Origin: JAMIFN01 sp035906235 | GTDB taxonomy: Bacteria; Pseudomonadota; Gammaproteobacteria; Burkholderiales; Burkholderiaceae_C | Reading direction: 5' to 3' | DNA length: 57,098 nucleotides | NCBI GenBank assembly: GCA_035906235.1 | Contig: JAMIFN010000036.1 | Location: 1 to 57,098, forward strand | Shown: one piece after another, positions 42,568 to 50,771 of the stretch | Layout of the letters: every line of letters begins with the position of its first letter | Numbering within the stretch: the first letter of the stretch is position 1 | Notes under the pieces: model-generated | Told to the model about the DNA's origin: nothing | Seen by the model: only the letters and a program-made list of their open reading frames with translations | The model's database searches: none | Translations under genes and position numbers: made by a program

Positions 42568-45249
42568 ATGACCGAATTTGCCAAAGAAACGCTGCCCATC
42601 AGCCTTGAAGAAGAAATGCGTCGGTCCTACCTCGATTACGCCATGAGCGTGATCGTGGGGCGTGCCCTGCCCGATGCGCGCGATGGCTTAAAGCCCGTGC
42701 ATCGCCGCGTGCTGTTTGCCATGAATGAGATGGGCAACACCTATAAGTCTAAGTACCGCAAGAGTGCGCAGGCCGTGGGTGAGACCATGGGTAAATACCA
42801 CCCGCACGGCGATTTGGCGATTTACGACACCATCGTGCGCATGGCGCAGCCTTTCAGCCTGCGCCATATGTTGATTGATGGCCAGGGTAACTTCGGCTCG
42901 ATTGATGGCGATAGCGCAGCGGCTATGCGTTATACGGAAATCCGTTTGGCCAAAATTGCCGATGAATTGCTGGCCGATCTGGACAAAGAAACCGTGGATT
43001 TCGGCCCCAACTACGACGGCAGCTTGAAAGAGCCGCTGGTGCTGCCCACACGCCTGCCCAATTTGCTGATCAATGGCTCGGCGGGTATTGCGGTGGGCAT
43101 GGCCACCAACATTCCGCCGCACAATTTGAACGAGGTAATCGATGCCTGCTTGCTGATGCTGGACAAGCCCGAGGCCTCGGTTGAGGATTTGATGGAGTTG
43201 ATCCCCGCGCCCGATTTCCCCACGGGCGGCATCATCTACGGTCTCTCAGGCGTGCGCGAAGGCTATCGCACCGGGCGCGGCAAAGTCATCATGCGCGCCA
43301 AATGCCATTTTGAAGACATAGACCGTGGGCAACGCCAGTCCATCATCATTGATGAGCTGCCCTATCAGGTGAATAAAAAGAGCCTGATCGAGCGCATGGC
43401 CGAGCTGGTGACGGACAAAAAGCTTGAAGGCATCAGCCATATCCAAGACGAATCCGATAAATCGGGCATGCGCGTGGTGATTGAATTGAAGCGCGGCGAA
43501 GTGCCAGAGGTGGTGCTGAACAATCTGTACAAACAAACGCAGCTGCAAGACACCTTTGGTATCAATATGGTGGCGCTGATCGATGGCCAGCCCAAGCTGT
43601 GCAATTTGCGCGATTTGGTCGAGGTGTTTTTGCAGCATCGCCGCGAAGTGGTGACGCGCCGCACCATCTTTAATCTGCGCAAAGCCCGCGACCGTGGCCA
43701 TGTACTCGAAGGCTTGGCTGTAGCGTTGGCCAATATTGATGACTTCATCCGCATCATCCGTGAGGCGCCCAATCCACCAGCGGCGCAAAAAGCGCTGATG
43801 GCCCAGGCTTGGGACAGCCAAATGGTGCGCGAGATGCTGACGCGCAGCCGCGAGGACGGCAGCCATATCAGCGCCGATGATTACCGTCCCTTGGGTCTTG
43901 AGGTCGAATATGGCCTGCAAGAAAACGGCCTCTACCGTCTATCAGACACGCAAGCGTCAGAGATTTTGCAAATGCGCCTGCAGCGCCTAACGGGGCTGGA
44001 GCAAGACAAAATCATTGCCGAATACAAAGAGGTCATGGCCGAGATCGAGGATTACCTCGACATTCTGGCCAAGCCCGCGCGCGTGACCGCCATCATTGAT
44101 GATGAGCTGCGCACCATCAAAAACGAATTTGGCGAAGGCAAAGACACCAAAAAGCTGGCGACGCGCCGCAGCGAGATCGAACACAACGCGCAAGACATGT
44201 CCACCGAAGACTTGATCACGCCTGTGGACATGGTGGTCACGCTCAGTCACTCGGGCTATATCAAAAGCCAGCCTTTGAGCGAATACCGCGCGCAAAAACG
44301 CGGCGGTCGGGGCAAGCAAGCCACCGCCACCAAAGAAGACGACTGGATCGACCAGCTCTTTATCGCCAACACGCACGACTGGCTGCTGTGCCTGAGCAAC
44401 CGTGGGCGCCTGTATTGGCTCAAGGTGTGGGAAGTGCCATCGGGCAGCCGTGGTAGCCGTGGCCGCCCCATCGTCAATATGTTCCCCTTGCAAGACGGCG
44501 AAAAAATCAATGTCGTGGTCGCGCTCACGGGCGATATGCGCAGCTTCCCTGATACGCACTACCTTTTTATGTCCACCCGCATGGGGACGGTGAAAAAAAC
44601 GGCTTTGGCCGATTTTTCCAACCCGCGCAAGGCGGGCATCATTGCCGTAGATTTGGACGAAGGCGATATTTTGGTCGGCGCAGCGCTCACCGATGGCCAA
44701 CACGATGTCATGCTCTTTAGCGATGGCGGTAAAGCCGTGCGTTTTGACGAAAACGATGTCCGCGCTATGGGGCGTACCGCCCGTGGCGTGCGCGGCATGA
44801 TGCTGGAAGACGGCCAAAGCGTCATCGCCATGCTGGTGGCCGAAGACGAAACGCAAAGCGTGCTCACAGCCACAGAAAACGGCTATGGCAAACGCACGGC
44901 GATTGCCGAATACACCCGTCACGGGCGCGGCACCAAGGGCATGATTGCCATTCAGCAATCTGAACGCAATGGCAAAGTCGTGGGCGCCACCTTGGTGCGT
45001 GCCAATGACGAGATCATGCTGATTACCGACACCGGCGTGCTGGTGCGTACCCGCGTGGCTGAGATCCGCGAGCTAGGCCGTGCCACCCAGGGTGTGACCC
45101 TGATCAATCTGGACGCGGGCGCCAAGCTCTCGGGCCTGCAACGCATAGCTGAAAACGATGCCGAAAGCGATGCTGAAAGCGACGCGCTGACTGATGCCGA
45201 AGCTGGCGCAAACAGCCCAAGCGAAGCCGGAACGGGTGATGCTGAATAA
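42568..45249 (+). CDS. gyrA: DNA gyrase subunit A, with Leu at position 83
   Basis: 893 residues from the ATG at 42568 (MTEFAKETLPISLEEEMRRS); an upstream GTG would add 17 residues. It is a type II topoisomerase subunit. The breakage-reunion domain has the catalytic Tyr in AAAMRYTEIRLAKI. The six-bladed C-terminal domain contains the GyrA-box (QKRGGRGKQA). The quinolone-determining region reads HPHGDLAIYDTIVRMAQ, so residue 83 is Leu where E. coli has Ser; Asp87 is kept. The acidic tail has the repeated unit DAESDAESDA. serC follows, with a dispersed repeat between. Confidence 0.98.
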   Translation: MTEFAKETLPISLEEEMRRSYLDYAMSVIVGRALPDARDGLKPVHRRVLFAMNEMGNTYKSKYRKSAQAVGETMGKYHPHGDLAIYDTIVRMAQPFSLRHMLIDGQGNFGSIDGDSAAAMRYTEIRLAKIADELLADLDKETVDFGPNYDGSLKEPLVLPTRLPNLLINGSAGIAVGMATNIPPHNLNEVIDACLLMLDKPEASVEDLMELIPAPDFPTGGIIYGLSGVREGYRTGRGKVIMRAKCHFEDIDRGQRQSIIIDELPYQVNKKSLIERMAELVTDKKLEGISHIQDESDKSGMRVVIELKRGEVPEVVLNNLYKQTQLQDTFGINMVALIDGQPKLCNLRDLVEVFLQHRREVVTRRTIFNLRKARDRGHVLEGLAVALANIDDFIRIIREAPNPPAAQKALMAQAWDSQMVREMLTRSREDGSHISADDYRPLGLEVEYGLQENGLYRLSDTQASEILQMRLQRLTGLEQDKIIAEYKEVMAEIEDYLDILAKPARVTAIIDDELRTIKNEFGEGKDTKKLATRRSEIEHNAQDMSTEDLITPVDMVVTLSHSGYIKSQPLSEYRAQKRGGRGKQATATKEDDWIDQLFIANTHDWLLCLSNRGRLYWLKVWEVPSGSRGSRGRPIVNMFPLQDGEKINVVVALTGDMRSFPDTHYLFMSTRMGTVKKTALADFSNPRKAGIIAVDLDEGDILVGAALTDGQHDVMLFSDGGKAVRFDENDVRAMGRTARGVRGMMLEDGQSVIAMLVAEDETQSVLTATENGYGKRTAIAEYTRHGRGTKGMIAIQQSERNGKVVGATLVRANDEIMLITDTGVLVRTRVAEIRELGRATQGVTLINLDAGAKLSGLQRIAENDAESDAESDALTDAEAGANSPSEAGTGDAE

Positions 45250-45251
45250 CT

Positions 45252-45311
45252 CCTAAATTAATAGCTGCTCAGGCAGGTTTTACGGCCTGAAATACCAAAA
45301 ACACTCTTAAA
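45252..45311 (+). repeat. Dispersed AGGCAGG-family repeat, copy 12, abutting serC
   Basis: Reads ATTAATAGCTGCTCAGGCAGG without its first base, TTTTACGGCCTGAAAT and AAAAACACTCTTAAA, running directly into the serC ATG at 45312. As at trpD, the repeat supplies the immediate 5' untranslated region in gene orientation. Confidence 0.88.
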
Positions 45312-46403
45312 ATGCGTCCTTATAACTTCAACCCCGGCCCAGCCACATTGCCCGAAAGTGTGCTGCAACAAGCCGCTGCCGATATGTTGGACTGGCAAGG
45401 CAGCGGTATGAGCGTGATGGAGATGAGCCATCGCGCGCCGCATTTCCTCAGCATTTACGAAAAAGCCCAGGCCGATTTGCGCGAGCTGATGGCGCTGCCG
45501 CCCGAGTTCAAAATTTTGTTTATGCAAGGCGGTGGCAAAGGGCATAACGCCTTTATTCCCATGAATTTGGCGCGCCCTGATCAGGCGGCCAATTTTGTGC
45601 TGACTGGCAATTGGAGCGAGGGCAGCGCCAAAGAAGCGGGCAAATACTGCCGCAGCCATATTGCAGCCCAAGCCCAGCCCTACACCAGCATCCCTGATGC
45701 TGCCACTTGGCAGCTCGAAGCGGGCGCGGCCTACACCCATATTTGCAGCAACGAAACCGTTTGTGGCGTCGAGTTCCAAGACTTGCCCGATCTGCGTGCC
45801 CTAGGCAGCGACGCGCCCTTGGTGGTGGATTTTTCCTCGAATGTGCTCTCGCGCCGCATGGATTGGTCGCGCGTGGGGCTGGCTTTTGGCGGGGCGCAAA
45901 AAAACATCGGCGCAGCCGGCCTGACCTTGGTGCTGGTGCGCGAAGATTTGCTAGGGTCGGCGCAGGCCATTTGCCCCGAAGTCTTTGATTTTGCCGCGCA
46001 GGCCAAAAACGACTCCATGCTCAACACCCCGCCCACCTACAGCATTTACATTGCTGGGCTGGTGTTTGATTGGCTCAAACAACAAGGTGGCGTAGCGGCG
46101 ATGGAGCAGCAAAACAGCGCCAAAGCCGAGTTGCTGTATGGCGCGATTGACGGCTCTGCGCTGTACGAAAACCGCGTGGCGAAAAACTGCCGCTCGCGCA
46201 TGAATGTGCCCTTCTTTTTGCGCGATGAAAGCCTGAATCCGGCCTTTCTAGAGGCGGCTAAGAGCGCAGGCTTGCTGGGTTTGAAGGGGCACAAAATGGT
46301 CGGCGGCATGCGCGCTTCTATCTACAACGCCATGCCACTGGCAGGTGTGCAAAAGCTGGTGGACTTGATGCAGGCTTTTGAAGCGCAGCATTACAAGGGT
46401 TAA
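45312..46403 (+). CDS. serC: Phosphoserine aminotransferase
   Basis: 363 residues, a PLP enzyme of serine (and pyridoxal) synthesis that turns 3-phosphohydroxypyruvate into phosphoserine. It begins MRPYNFNPGPATLPESVLQQ. The PLP lysine is in AFGGAQKNIGAAGLTLVLV. SHRAPHF and LFMQGGGKGHNAF are also typical, although the latter usually reads GGA(S/T). The gene lies in the conserved run gyrA-serC-pheA-tyrA. pheA begins 2 bp after its stop codon. No Shine-Dalgarno site is visible; a repeat ends at the ATG. Confidence 0.96.
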   Translation: MRPYNFNPGPATLPESVLQQAAADMLDWQGSGMSVMEMSHRAPHFLSIYEKAQADLRELMALPPEFKILFMQGGGKGHNAFIPMNLARPDQAANFVLTGNWSEGSAKEAGKYCRSHIAAQAQPYTSIPDAATWQLEAGAAYTHICSNETVCGVEFQDLPDLRALGSDAPLVVDFSSNVLSRRMDWSRVGLAFGGAQKNIGAAGLTLVLVREDLLGSAQAICPEVFDFAAQAKNDSMLNTPPTYSIYIAGLVFDWLKQQGGVAAMEQQNSAKAELLYGAIDGSALYENRVAKNCRSRMNVPFFLRDESLNPAFLEAAKSAGLLGLKGHKMVGGMRASIYNAMPLAGVQKLVDLMQAFEAQHYKG

Positions 46404-46405
46404 GC

Positions 46406-47488
46406 ATGAGCAAAACATTGGCCGATTTGCGCGTCGAGATCGATACGCTGGATCAAGAGCTGCTGGCGCTGCTCAACCAACGCGCGAATTTGGCGCATGA
46501 GGTGGGTGTGATCAAGCATGCGGAAGGCTCGCCGGTGTACCGCCCCGAGCGCGAGGCGCAAGTGATTGCCAGCTTGCAAGCGGCCAATCCTGGCCCCTTA
46601 GAGGCAGGCAATATTGCGCATATTTGGCGCGAGGTCATGTCAGCCTGCCGCAGCCTGGAAGCGCCGCAGCGCGTGGCCGTGCTGGGACCCGCTGGCACTT
46701 TTACCGAACAAGCGGCGCTGGAGTTTTTTGGCTCCAGCGTGGAACTGACGCATTGCAATAATTTTGACGAAGTTTTTCATGCCACGGCGGCGGGCAGCAG
46801 CCAGTTTGGCGTGGTGGCGGTCGAAAACTCGACCGAAGGGCCGGTCACGCGTTCGCTCGATTTGTTTTTGCATTCGCCCCTGCAAATCGTCGGCGAGGTC
46901 AGCCTTTTGGTGCGCCACCATGTTTTGCGCAGTGTGCAAGGTTTGGATGGCGTGCAAGTGGTGGCCGCGCACCCGCAAGCACTGGCGCAATGCCAAGACT
47001 GGATCAGTGAACACCTGCCCCAGGCTGAACGCCGCGCCGTCAGCAGCAATGCCGAAGGTGCGCGTTTGGCCAAAGACAACCCCAACTGGGTCGCGCTGGG
47101 CAGCGAACGCGCAGCAGCGGCGCAGGGCTTGCACATCGTGGCACACGCGGTGCAAGACGAGGCGCATAACAAAACCCGTTTTGTCGTGATTTGCCTGCCG
47201 CAAACCCTGCAAGCGCCCGAGCCCACAGGCAATGACCGCACCAGTTTGATCATCAGTGTGCCCAATAAGCCCGGTGCGATGCATGATTTATTGGTGCCTT
47301 TGAAAAAACACGGTGTTTCCATGACGCGCTTTGAATCGCGCCCCGCGAAAACGGGACAATGGGAATACTATTTTTATATTGATTTGCAAGGCCACCCTAG
47401 CGAGCCTGCCGTCCAATTGGTATTGGCCGAGCTGCGGCAGCTGTGTGCCTTTTACAAGCTCCTTGGGGCTTATCCCGCGAGCGTGTAA
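46406..47488 (+). CDS. pheA: Chorismate mutase-prephenate dehydratase (P-protein)
   Basis: 360 residues with three domains: chorismate mutase (about 1-90, LADLRVEIDTLDQELLALLN), prephenate dehydratase (about 92-270, VAVLGPAGTFTEQAALEFFG and the TRS motif in GPVTRSLDLF) and a regulatory ACT domain (about 275-355, TSLIISVPNKPGAMHDLLVP with FESRPAK). It makes phenylpyruvate from chorismate and is presumably feedback-inhibited by phenylalanine through the ACT domain. It lies 2 bp after serC and 11 bp before tyrA, in a clear operon. Confidence 0.97.
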   Translation: MSKTLADLRVEIDTLDQELLALLNQRANLAHEVGVIKHAEGSPVYRPEREAQVIASLQAANPGPLEAGNIAHIWREVMSACRSLEAPQRVAVLGPAGTFTEQAALEFFGSSVELTHCNNFDEVFHATAAGSSQFGVVAVENSTEGPVTRSLDLFLHSPLQIVGEVSLLVRHHVLRSVQGLDGVQVVAAHPQALAQCQDWISEHLPQAERRAVSSNAEGARLAKDNPNWVALGSERAAAAQGLHIVAHAVQDEAHNKTRFVVICLPQTLQAPEPTGNDRTSLIISVPNKPGAMHDLLVPLKKHGVSMTRFESRPAKTGQWEYYFYIDLQGHPSEPAVQLVLAELRQLCAFYKLLGAYPASV

Positions 47489-47499
47489 AGACGAACACC

Positions 47500-48444
47500 A
47501 TGGCTGAACCTAAATCCAAATACTCTTTATTTACAGGTGCCCCTAAAGGGGCGTTGCCAACAGCGGGTTTTCAGGGCTTCGAGCAGTTGGGCGTGATTGG
47601 CTGCGGTTTGATGGGTGGCTCGTTTGCCTTGGCGATGAAGCGTGCGGGTTTGGTCAAGCGCGTAGTTGGTTATAGCAAATCGCCATCTACCACGCAGCGT
47701 GCCCTGCAAATGGGGGTCATTGATGTCGAAGCGCCATCAGCACTGCTGGCCGTATCAGGCGCCGATGTGGTGATACTGGCTGTGCCTGTAGGGGCGATGG
47801 CCGCCACCTTTAAAGCGATTCGCCATCTGGTGTCGCCCAAAACTTTGTTCATCGATGTGGGTTCGACCAAACAAGATGTCGTGACTGCAGCACAAGCTGC
47901 GCTTGGGCAGCATGTGGGTACCTTTGTGCCTTGCCATCCTATCGCAGGGAGCGAGCAATCTGGGGTGCAGAGTGCACGCGCTGATTTGTACGCAGGCAAA
48001 CAAGTCATCATGACCCCCACAGAGCTGACGAGCGTCGCGCATGTCGAGCGTGCGCGTGGCCTTTGGCAGGCATTGGGCTGCCCCGTCAGTCTGATGTCAC
48101 CGCAGACGCACGATGCCGCTTTTGCGGCTGTCAGCCATCTGCCACACCTGATTGCTTTTGCCTATATGCATGGACTTTTGGGGCAAGAATCGCCAGATCA
48201 GTTGCTGGCATTGGCTGGGTCGGGCTTTCAAGACTTCACCCGTATTGCGGCATCCGAACCTAAACTCTGGCGCGATGTGTTGCTGGCCAATAAAGCGGCG
48301 CTGGTGGAGCAGTCGCGCCACTTTCAACGCGCCTTGCATCAGTTTGAAATCATGCTCAATACCGATAGCGGCACAGAACTGCAAAAAGCTATCGCCCATG
48401 TGAGCGCAGCGCGTAGCGCATGGCGGCCAACGGGGAAAAATTAA
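47500..48444 (+). CDS. tyrA: Prephenate dehydrogenase
   Basis: 314 residues from the ATG at 47500 (MAEPKSKYSLFTGAPKGALP); the longer open frame overlaps pheA. The NAD(P) motif is LGVIGCGLMGGSFALAMKRA. The HPIAGSEQSGVQSARADLYA block holds the catalytic His. It converts prephenate to 4-hydroxyphenylpyruvate for tyrosine. In many relatives aroA, cmk and rpsA follow; here the run stops. The N-terminal tail of about 30 residues before the Rossmann fold is longer than usual, so initiation further inside is possible. Confidence 0.94.
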   Translation: MAEPKSKYSLFTGAPKGALPTAGFQGFEQLGVIGCGLMGGSFALAMKRAGLVKRVVGYSKSPSTTQRALQMGVIDVEAPSALLAVSGADVVILAVPVGAMAATFKAIRHLVSPKTLFIDVGSTKQDVVTAAQAALGQHVGTFVPCHPIAGSEQSGVQSARADLYAGKQVIMTPTELTSVAHVERARGLWQALGCPVSLMSPQTHDAAFAAVSHLPHLIAFAYMHGLLGQESPDQLLALAGSGFQDFTRIAASEPKLWRDVLLANKAALVEQSRHFQRALHQFEIMLNTDSGTELQKAIAHVSAARSAWRPTGKN

Positions 48445-48674
48445 TTCCCGGTAAATTCTTGGCGCGCGGACACTCACCCACTAACCAATACCCAGCGGTT
48501 GTCAAGCGCAAAACCTGTGGGCGCCCTGTACTTTCTGGTTTTGGTGTTTGCGCCAGTGGGGGCTTTGTGCCACACTCCCTCCTTTCCACAATCCCTTAGG
48601 TATTCTAGGGCGGCAGGGGGTCAATCGCATAAGCTAATGACCCGATTGCGCGTTTGCTCCCATTCTCCCTCACC

Positions 48675-49211
48675 ATGTCATTTGGCCGCTTTTTGCCCCG
48701 TCCTTTTGCTCGTCTTTTGACCCGCGCAGCGCAGCTAAGTGGACATACTGTTGCGCCAGTCGTTTTTGCGGCAGTGCTGGGCATCGGTCTGCCCAGTGCA
48801 GCTGGGGCAAGGTCGCTGGCAGGCGGCGTGGCGATGGGGGAGACTGTGAACACGGCTGCGGATGGGCAAATCGCGCTGGAAAATCTGCCCCTCCAAGGGC
48901 AGGCCGTGTATGCACAAATCCACCAAGGCGGGCCTTTCGCATTTAACAAAGATGGCTCGATGTTTGGCAATTACGAACGCATCTTGCCGCGTCAGGCGCG
49001 TGGTTATTACCGCGAGTACACCGTGCGCTACAACGCGACTTCGCGCAGCCGTGGTCCGCGTCGCATCGTGTGTGGTGGGCAGCAACCAAGTCAACCTGAT
49101 GCCTGCTACTACAGCCCTGATCACTACAAAAGCTTTCTGCGTATTGCCCCCCCAGCCTTGCGTCCAAGCGAGCGCTTGCAACAGCGTTCGGTAGCACCCA
49201 TGGCTCGCTAA
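48675..49211 (+). CDS. Secreted guanyl-specific ribonuclease (barnase/RNase Sa family)
   Basis: 178 residues from the ATG at 48675 (MSFGRFLPRPFARLLTRAAQ); a TTG seven codons upstream is an alternative. A long basic and hydrophobic signal sequence ends near PSAAGA (about residue 45). The C-terminal domain (about 80-160) has the N1/T1 microbial RNase pattern: FNKDGSMFGNYERILPRQA, then YYREYTVRYN (Glu114, general base), GPRRIV (Arg129/130) and SPDHYKSFLRI (His150, general acid). Two Cys (133, 144) could form a disulfide. Such enzymes cut RNA after G. A barstar-family inhibitor gene follows 38 bp downstream, as in barnase-barstar pairs. Confidence 0.88.
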   Translation: MSFGRFLPRPFARLLTRAAQLSGHTVAPVVFAAVLGIGLPSAAGARSLAGGVAMGETVNTAADGQIALENLPLQGQAVYAQIHQGGPFAFNKDGSMFGNYERILPRQARGYYREYTVRYNATSRSRGPRRIVCGGQQPSQPDACYYSPDHYKSFLRIAPPALRPSERLQQRSVAPMAR

Positions 49212-49249
49212 CCCTTTTTGATGTCATTGTTTATTCGGAGTCCTCACCC

Positions 49250-49804
49250 ATGGCTAACTTTCGCACCATGAAAAGCAATTTGGTTCAATCGATTCGTGCC
49301 CACCGCGTGGCCGATTTGCAGGACGCGGCTACAGATGCGGGGCACCGTTTCTTCTATGCAAGTTTGGCCAAGGCGCAGCAAAAGCAAGATGTTTTGGACA
49401 GCCTAGGCGAGCAATTCAAACTCACGGGTACTTTTAGCAAAAATTTTGATGCACTGCACGATTGCATGACCGATGTGATTTACAAATCTGGTGCGCAACA
49501 AGGCTTTGTGGTTGTGCTTGAGCACATCCCTTGCAATGCCAAATTTGACAAAGAGGCGCGTGAGCAACTGCTCGACATCTTCCGCGATGTGGCCGAGTAC
49601 TGGGGCGATCGCAAAATCGCCTTCCGCTGCTTTTATTCATATTCTGTTGCCCGCGCTAACGATGGCAGTGGCAGCGTGGAAGAGAAAATGCCTACGGATA
49701 AGCTTATCGATATTTCACCCTTGGCGTTGCGGATGTCCAGCCCCTTCAATGCGGGGTATTGGCTGGCGGCTGCGCAAGAGGATGAGCAGCAAGCTGCGGT
49801 CTGA
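49250..49804 (+). CDS. Barstar-family ribonuclease inhibitor
   Basis: 184 residues without a signal peptide, so cytosolic. The barstar core is KLTGTFSKNFDALHDCMTDV (about 57-76). Asp67 and Asp71 match the two barnase-contacting Asp residues (35 and 39) of barstar. At 184 residues it is about twice the length of Bacillus barstar; the extra C-terminal part (from about 130) includes EEKMPTDKLIDISPLALRM. It lies directly after the RNase gene and should protect the cytosol from un-exported enzyme. A terminator at 49839-49867 closes the pair. Confidence 0.88.
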   Translation: MANFRTMKSNLVQSIRAHRVADLQDAATDAGHRFFYASLAKAQQKQDVLDSLGEQFKLTGTFSKNFDALHDCMTDVIYKSGAQQGFVVVLEHIPCNAKFDKEAREQLLDIFRDVAEYWGDRKIAFRCFYSYSVARANDGSGSVEEKMPTDKLIDISPLALRMSSPFNAGYWLAAAQEDEQQAAV

Positions 49805-49838
49805 TTACGCCTAGCTCTTAGACCAGCAATCCCTAGCA

Positions 49839-49867
49839 AAACCGCCCCTCATCCCGGCGGTTTTTTT
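49839..49867 (+). terminator. Rho-independent terminator after the barstar gene
   Basis: Arms AAAACCGCC and GGCGGTTTT with an 8-10 base loop, followed by a run of T. It ends the RNase-barstar transcript and overlaps the last bases of the convergent eamA gene. Confidence 0.8.
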
Positions 49868-50771
49868 ATGCGCGCCGCCGATTGGTGATGTAAATGCCGC
49901 AGAGCACCAAGCTGGTACCCGCCAACAGCCACAGGGTAAAGGGTTCATCCAGCCACAGCACGCTAAGCGCGATGGTGGACAAAGGCCCAACCATGCCGAT
50001 TTGTGAAACCCGAGCTGAGCCTATGCGCTCAATCGCCAGCATGGTTAAGGTTACGGGGATGACCGTGCACACCACACCATTGAGTACCGATAAGCCAATC
50101 ACAGGCCAGGGCACTACAGCGGCCTGCAAGGGTTTAAGCAGCAAAAATTGCCCAATGGAAAGCAAGGCCGCAATGCTGGTGGCGTAGCTGACCAAGCGCA
50201 AGGAGCCTATGCGCGCCACGATGCGGCCACTGACGACCAAATAGGCGGCATAGCTGAAGGCGCTAATCAACACCAAACTGGTGCCCAGTGCGACATGGCT
50301 GCCGGCTATTTCCAATTCTTGCGAAAACACCGCTATGACGCCCAGATAGCTGACGCACATGCCGACGATTTGTGGGCGGCTCATGCGCTGCTGGAAGAAA
50401 AACCAGCCCATCAGCAACACCATGGTGGGGTAGAGGTAAAGAATCAAACGCTCTAAGCTGGCGCTGATGTATTGCAGCCCCAAAAAGTCGGTGAAGCTCG
50501 AGACATAGTAGCCAAGAAATGCCATCAAAAAAACAATCACCCAATCGCGCCGCGACAGCGGTGTTTGCCCACGGCTGGCCTGCCAGCCCATGCCAATAAA
50601 AAAGGGCAAGGCGAAAAGCATGCGGTACATCAGCAAAATAATGGCATCAACCCCAGGGTAGCGGTAGGCCAGTTTGGCAAAAATGGCCTTGAGGCTAAAG
50701 GCGGCAGCCCCCATAAAGGCCAATATCACCCCGTGGCGGACAGCTGCGGCTTGGCTGCTGGGCGCGCTCAT
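49866..50771 (-). CDS. EamA-family (DMT superfamily) transporter
   Basis: 301 residues with about ten hydrophobic spans in two EamA repeats (VILAFMGAAAFSLKAIFAKL at the start; SLVLISAFSYAAYLVVSGRI at the start of the second half; the end GTSLVLCGIYITNRRRA). These inner-membrane carriers export metabolites such as amino acids or purines; the substrate here is unknown. The start codon overlaps the amiC stop (ATGA at 50768-50771), so it is co-translated with amiC. In relatives mutL is often found at this place instead. Confidence 0.88.
   Translation of the reverse strand: MSAPSSQAAAVRHGVILAFMGAAAFSLKAIFAKLAYRYPGVDAIILLMYRMLFALPFFIGMGWQASRGQTPLSRRDWVIVFLMAFLGYYVSSFTDFLGLQYISASLERLILYLYPTMVLLMGWFFFQQRMSRPQIVGMCVSYLGVIAVFSQELEIAGSHVALGTSLVLISAFSYAAYLVVSGRIVARIGSLRLVSYATSIAALLSIGQFLLLKPLQAAVVPWPVIGLSVLNGVVCTVIPVTLTMLAIERIGSARVSQIGMVGPLSTIALSVLWLDEPFTLWLLAGTSLVLCGIYITNRRRA

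Noticed and set aside
43987..44958. Minus-strand ORF of 323 codons opposite gyrA
   Set aside because: Antisense shadow of the gyrA C-terminal domain.
48445..48674. Gap between tyrA and the RNase gene, checked for small RNA or rpsA/aroA remnants
   Set aside because: No open frame with family pattern, no terminator and no repeat core were found.
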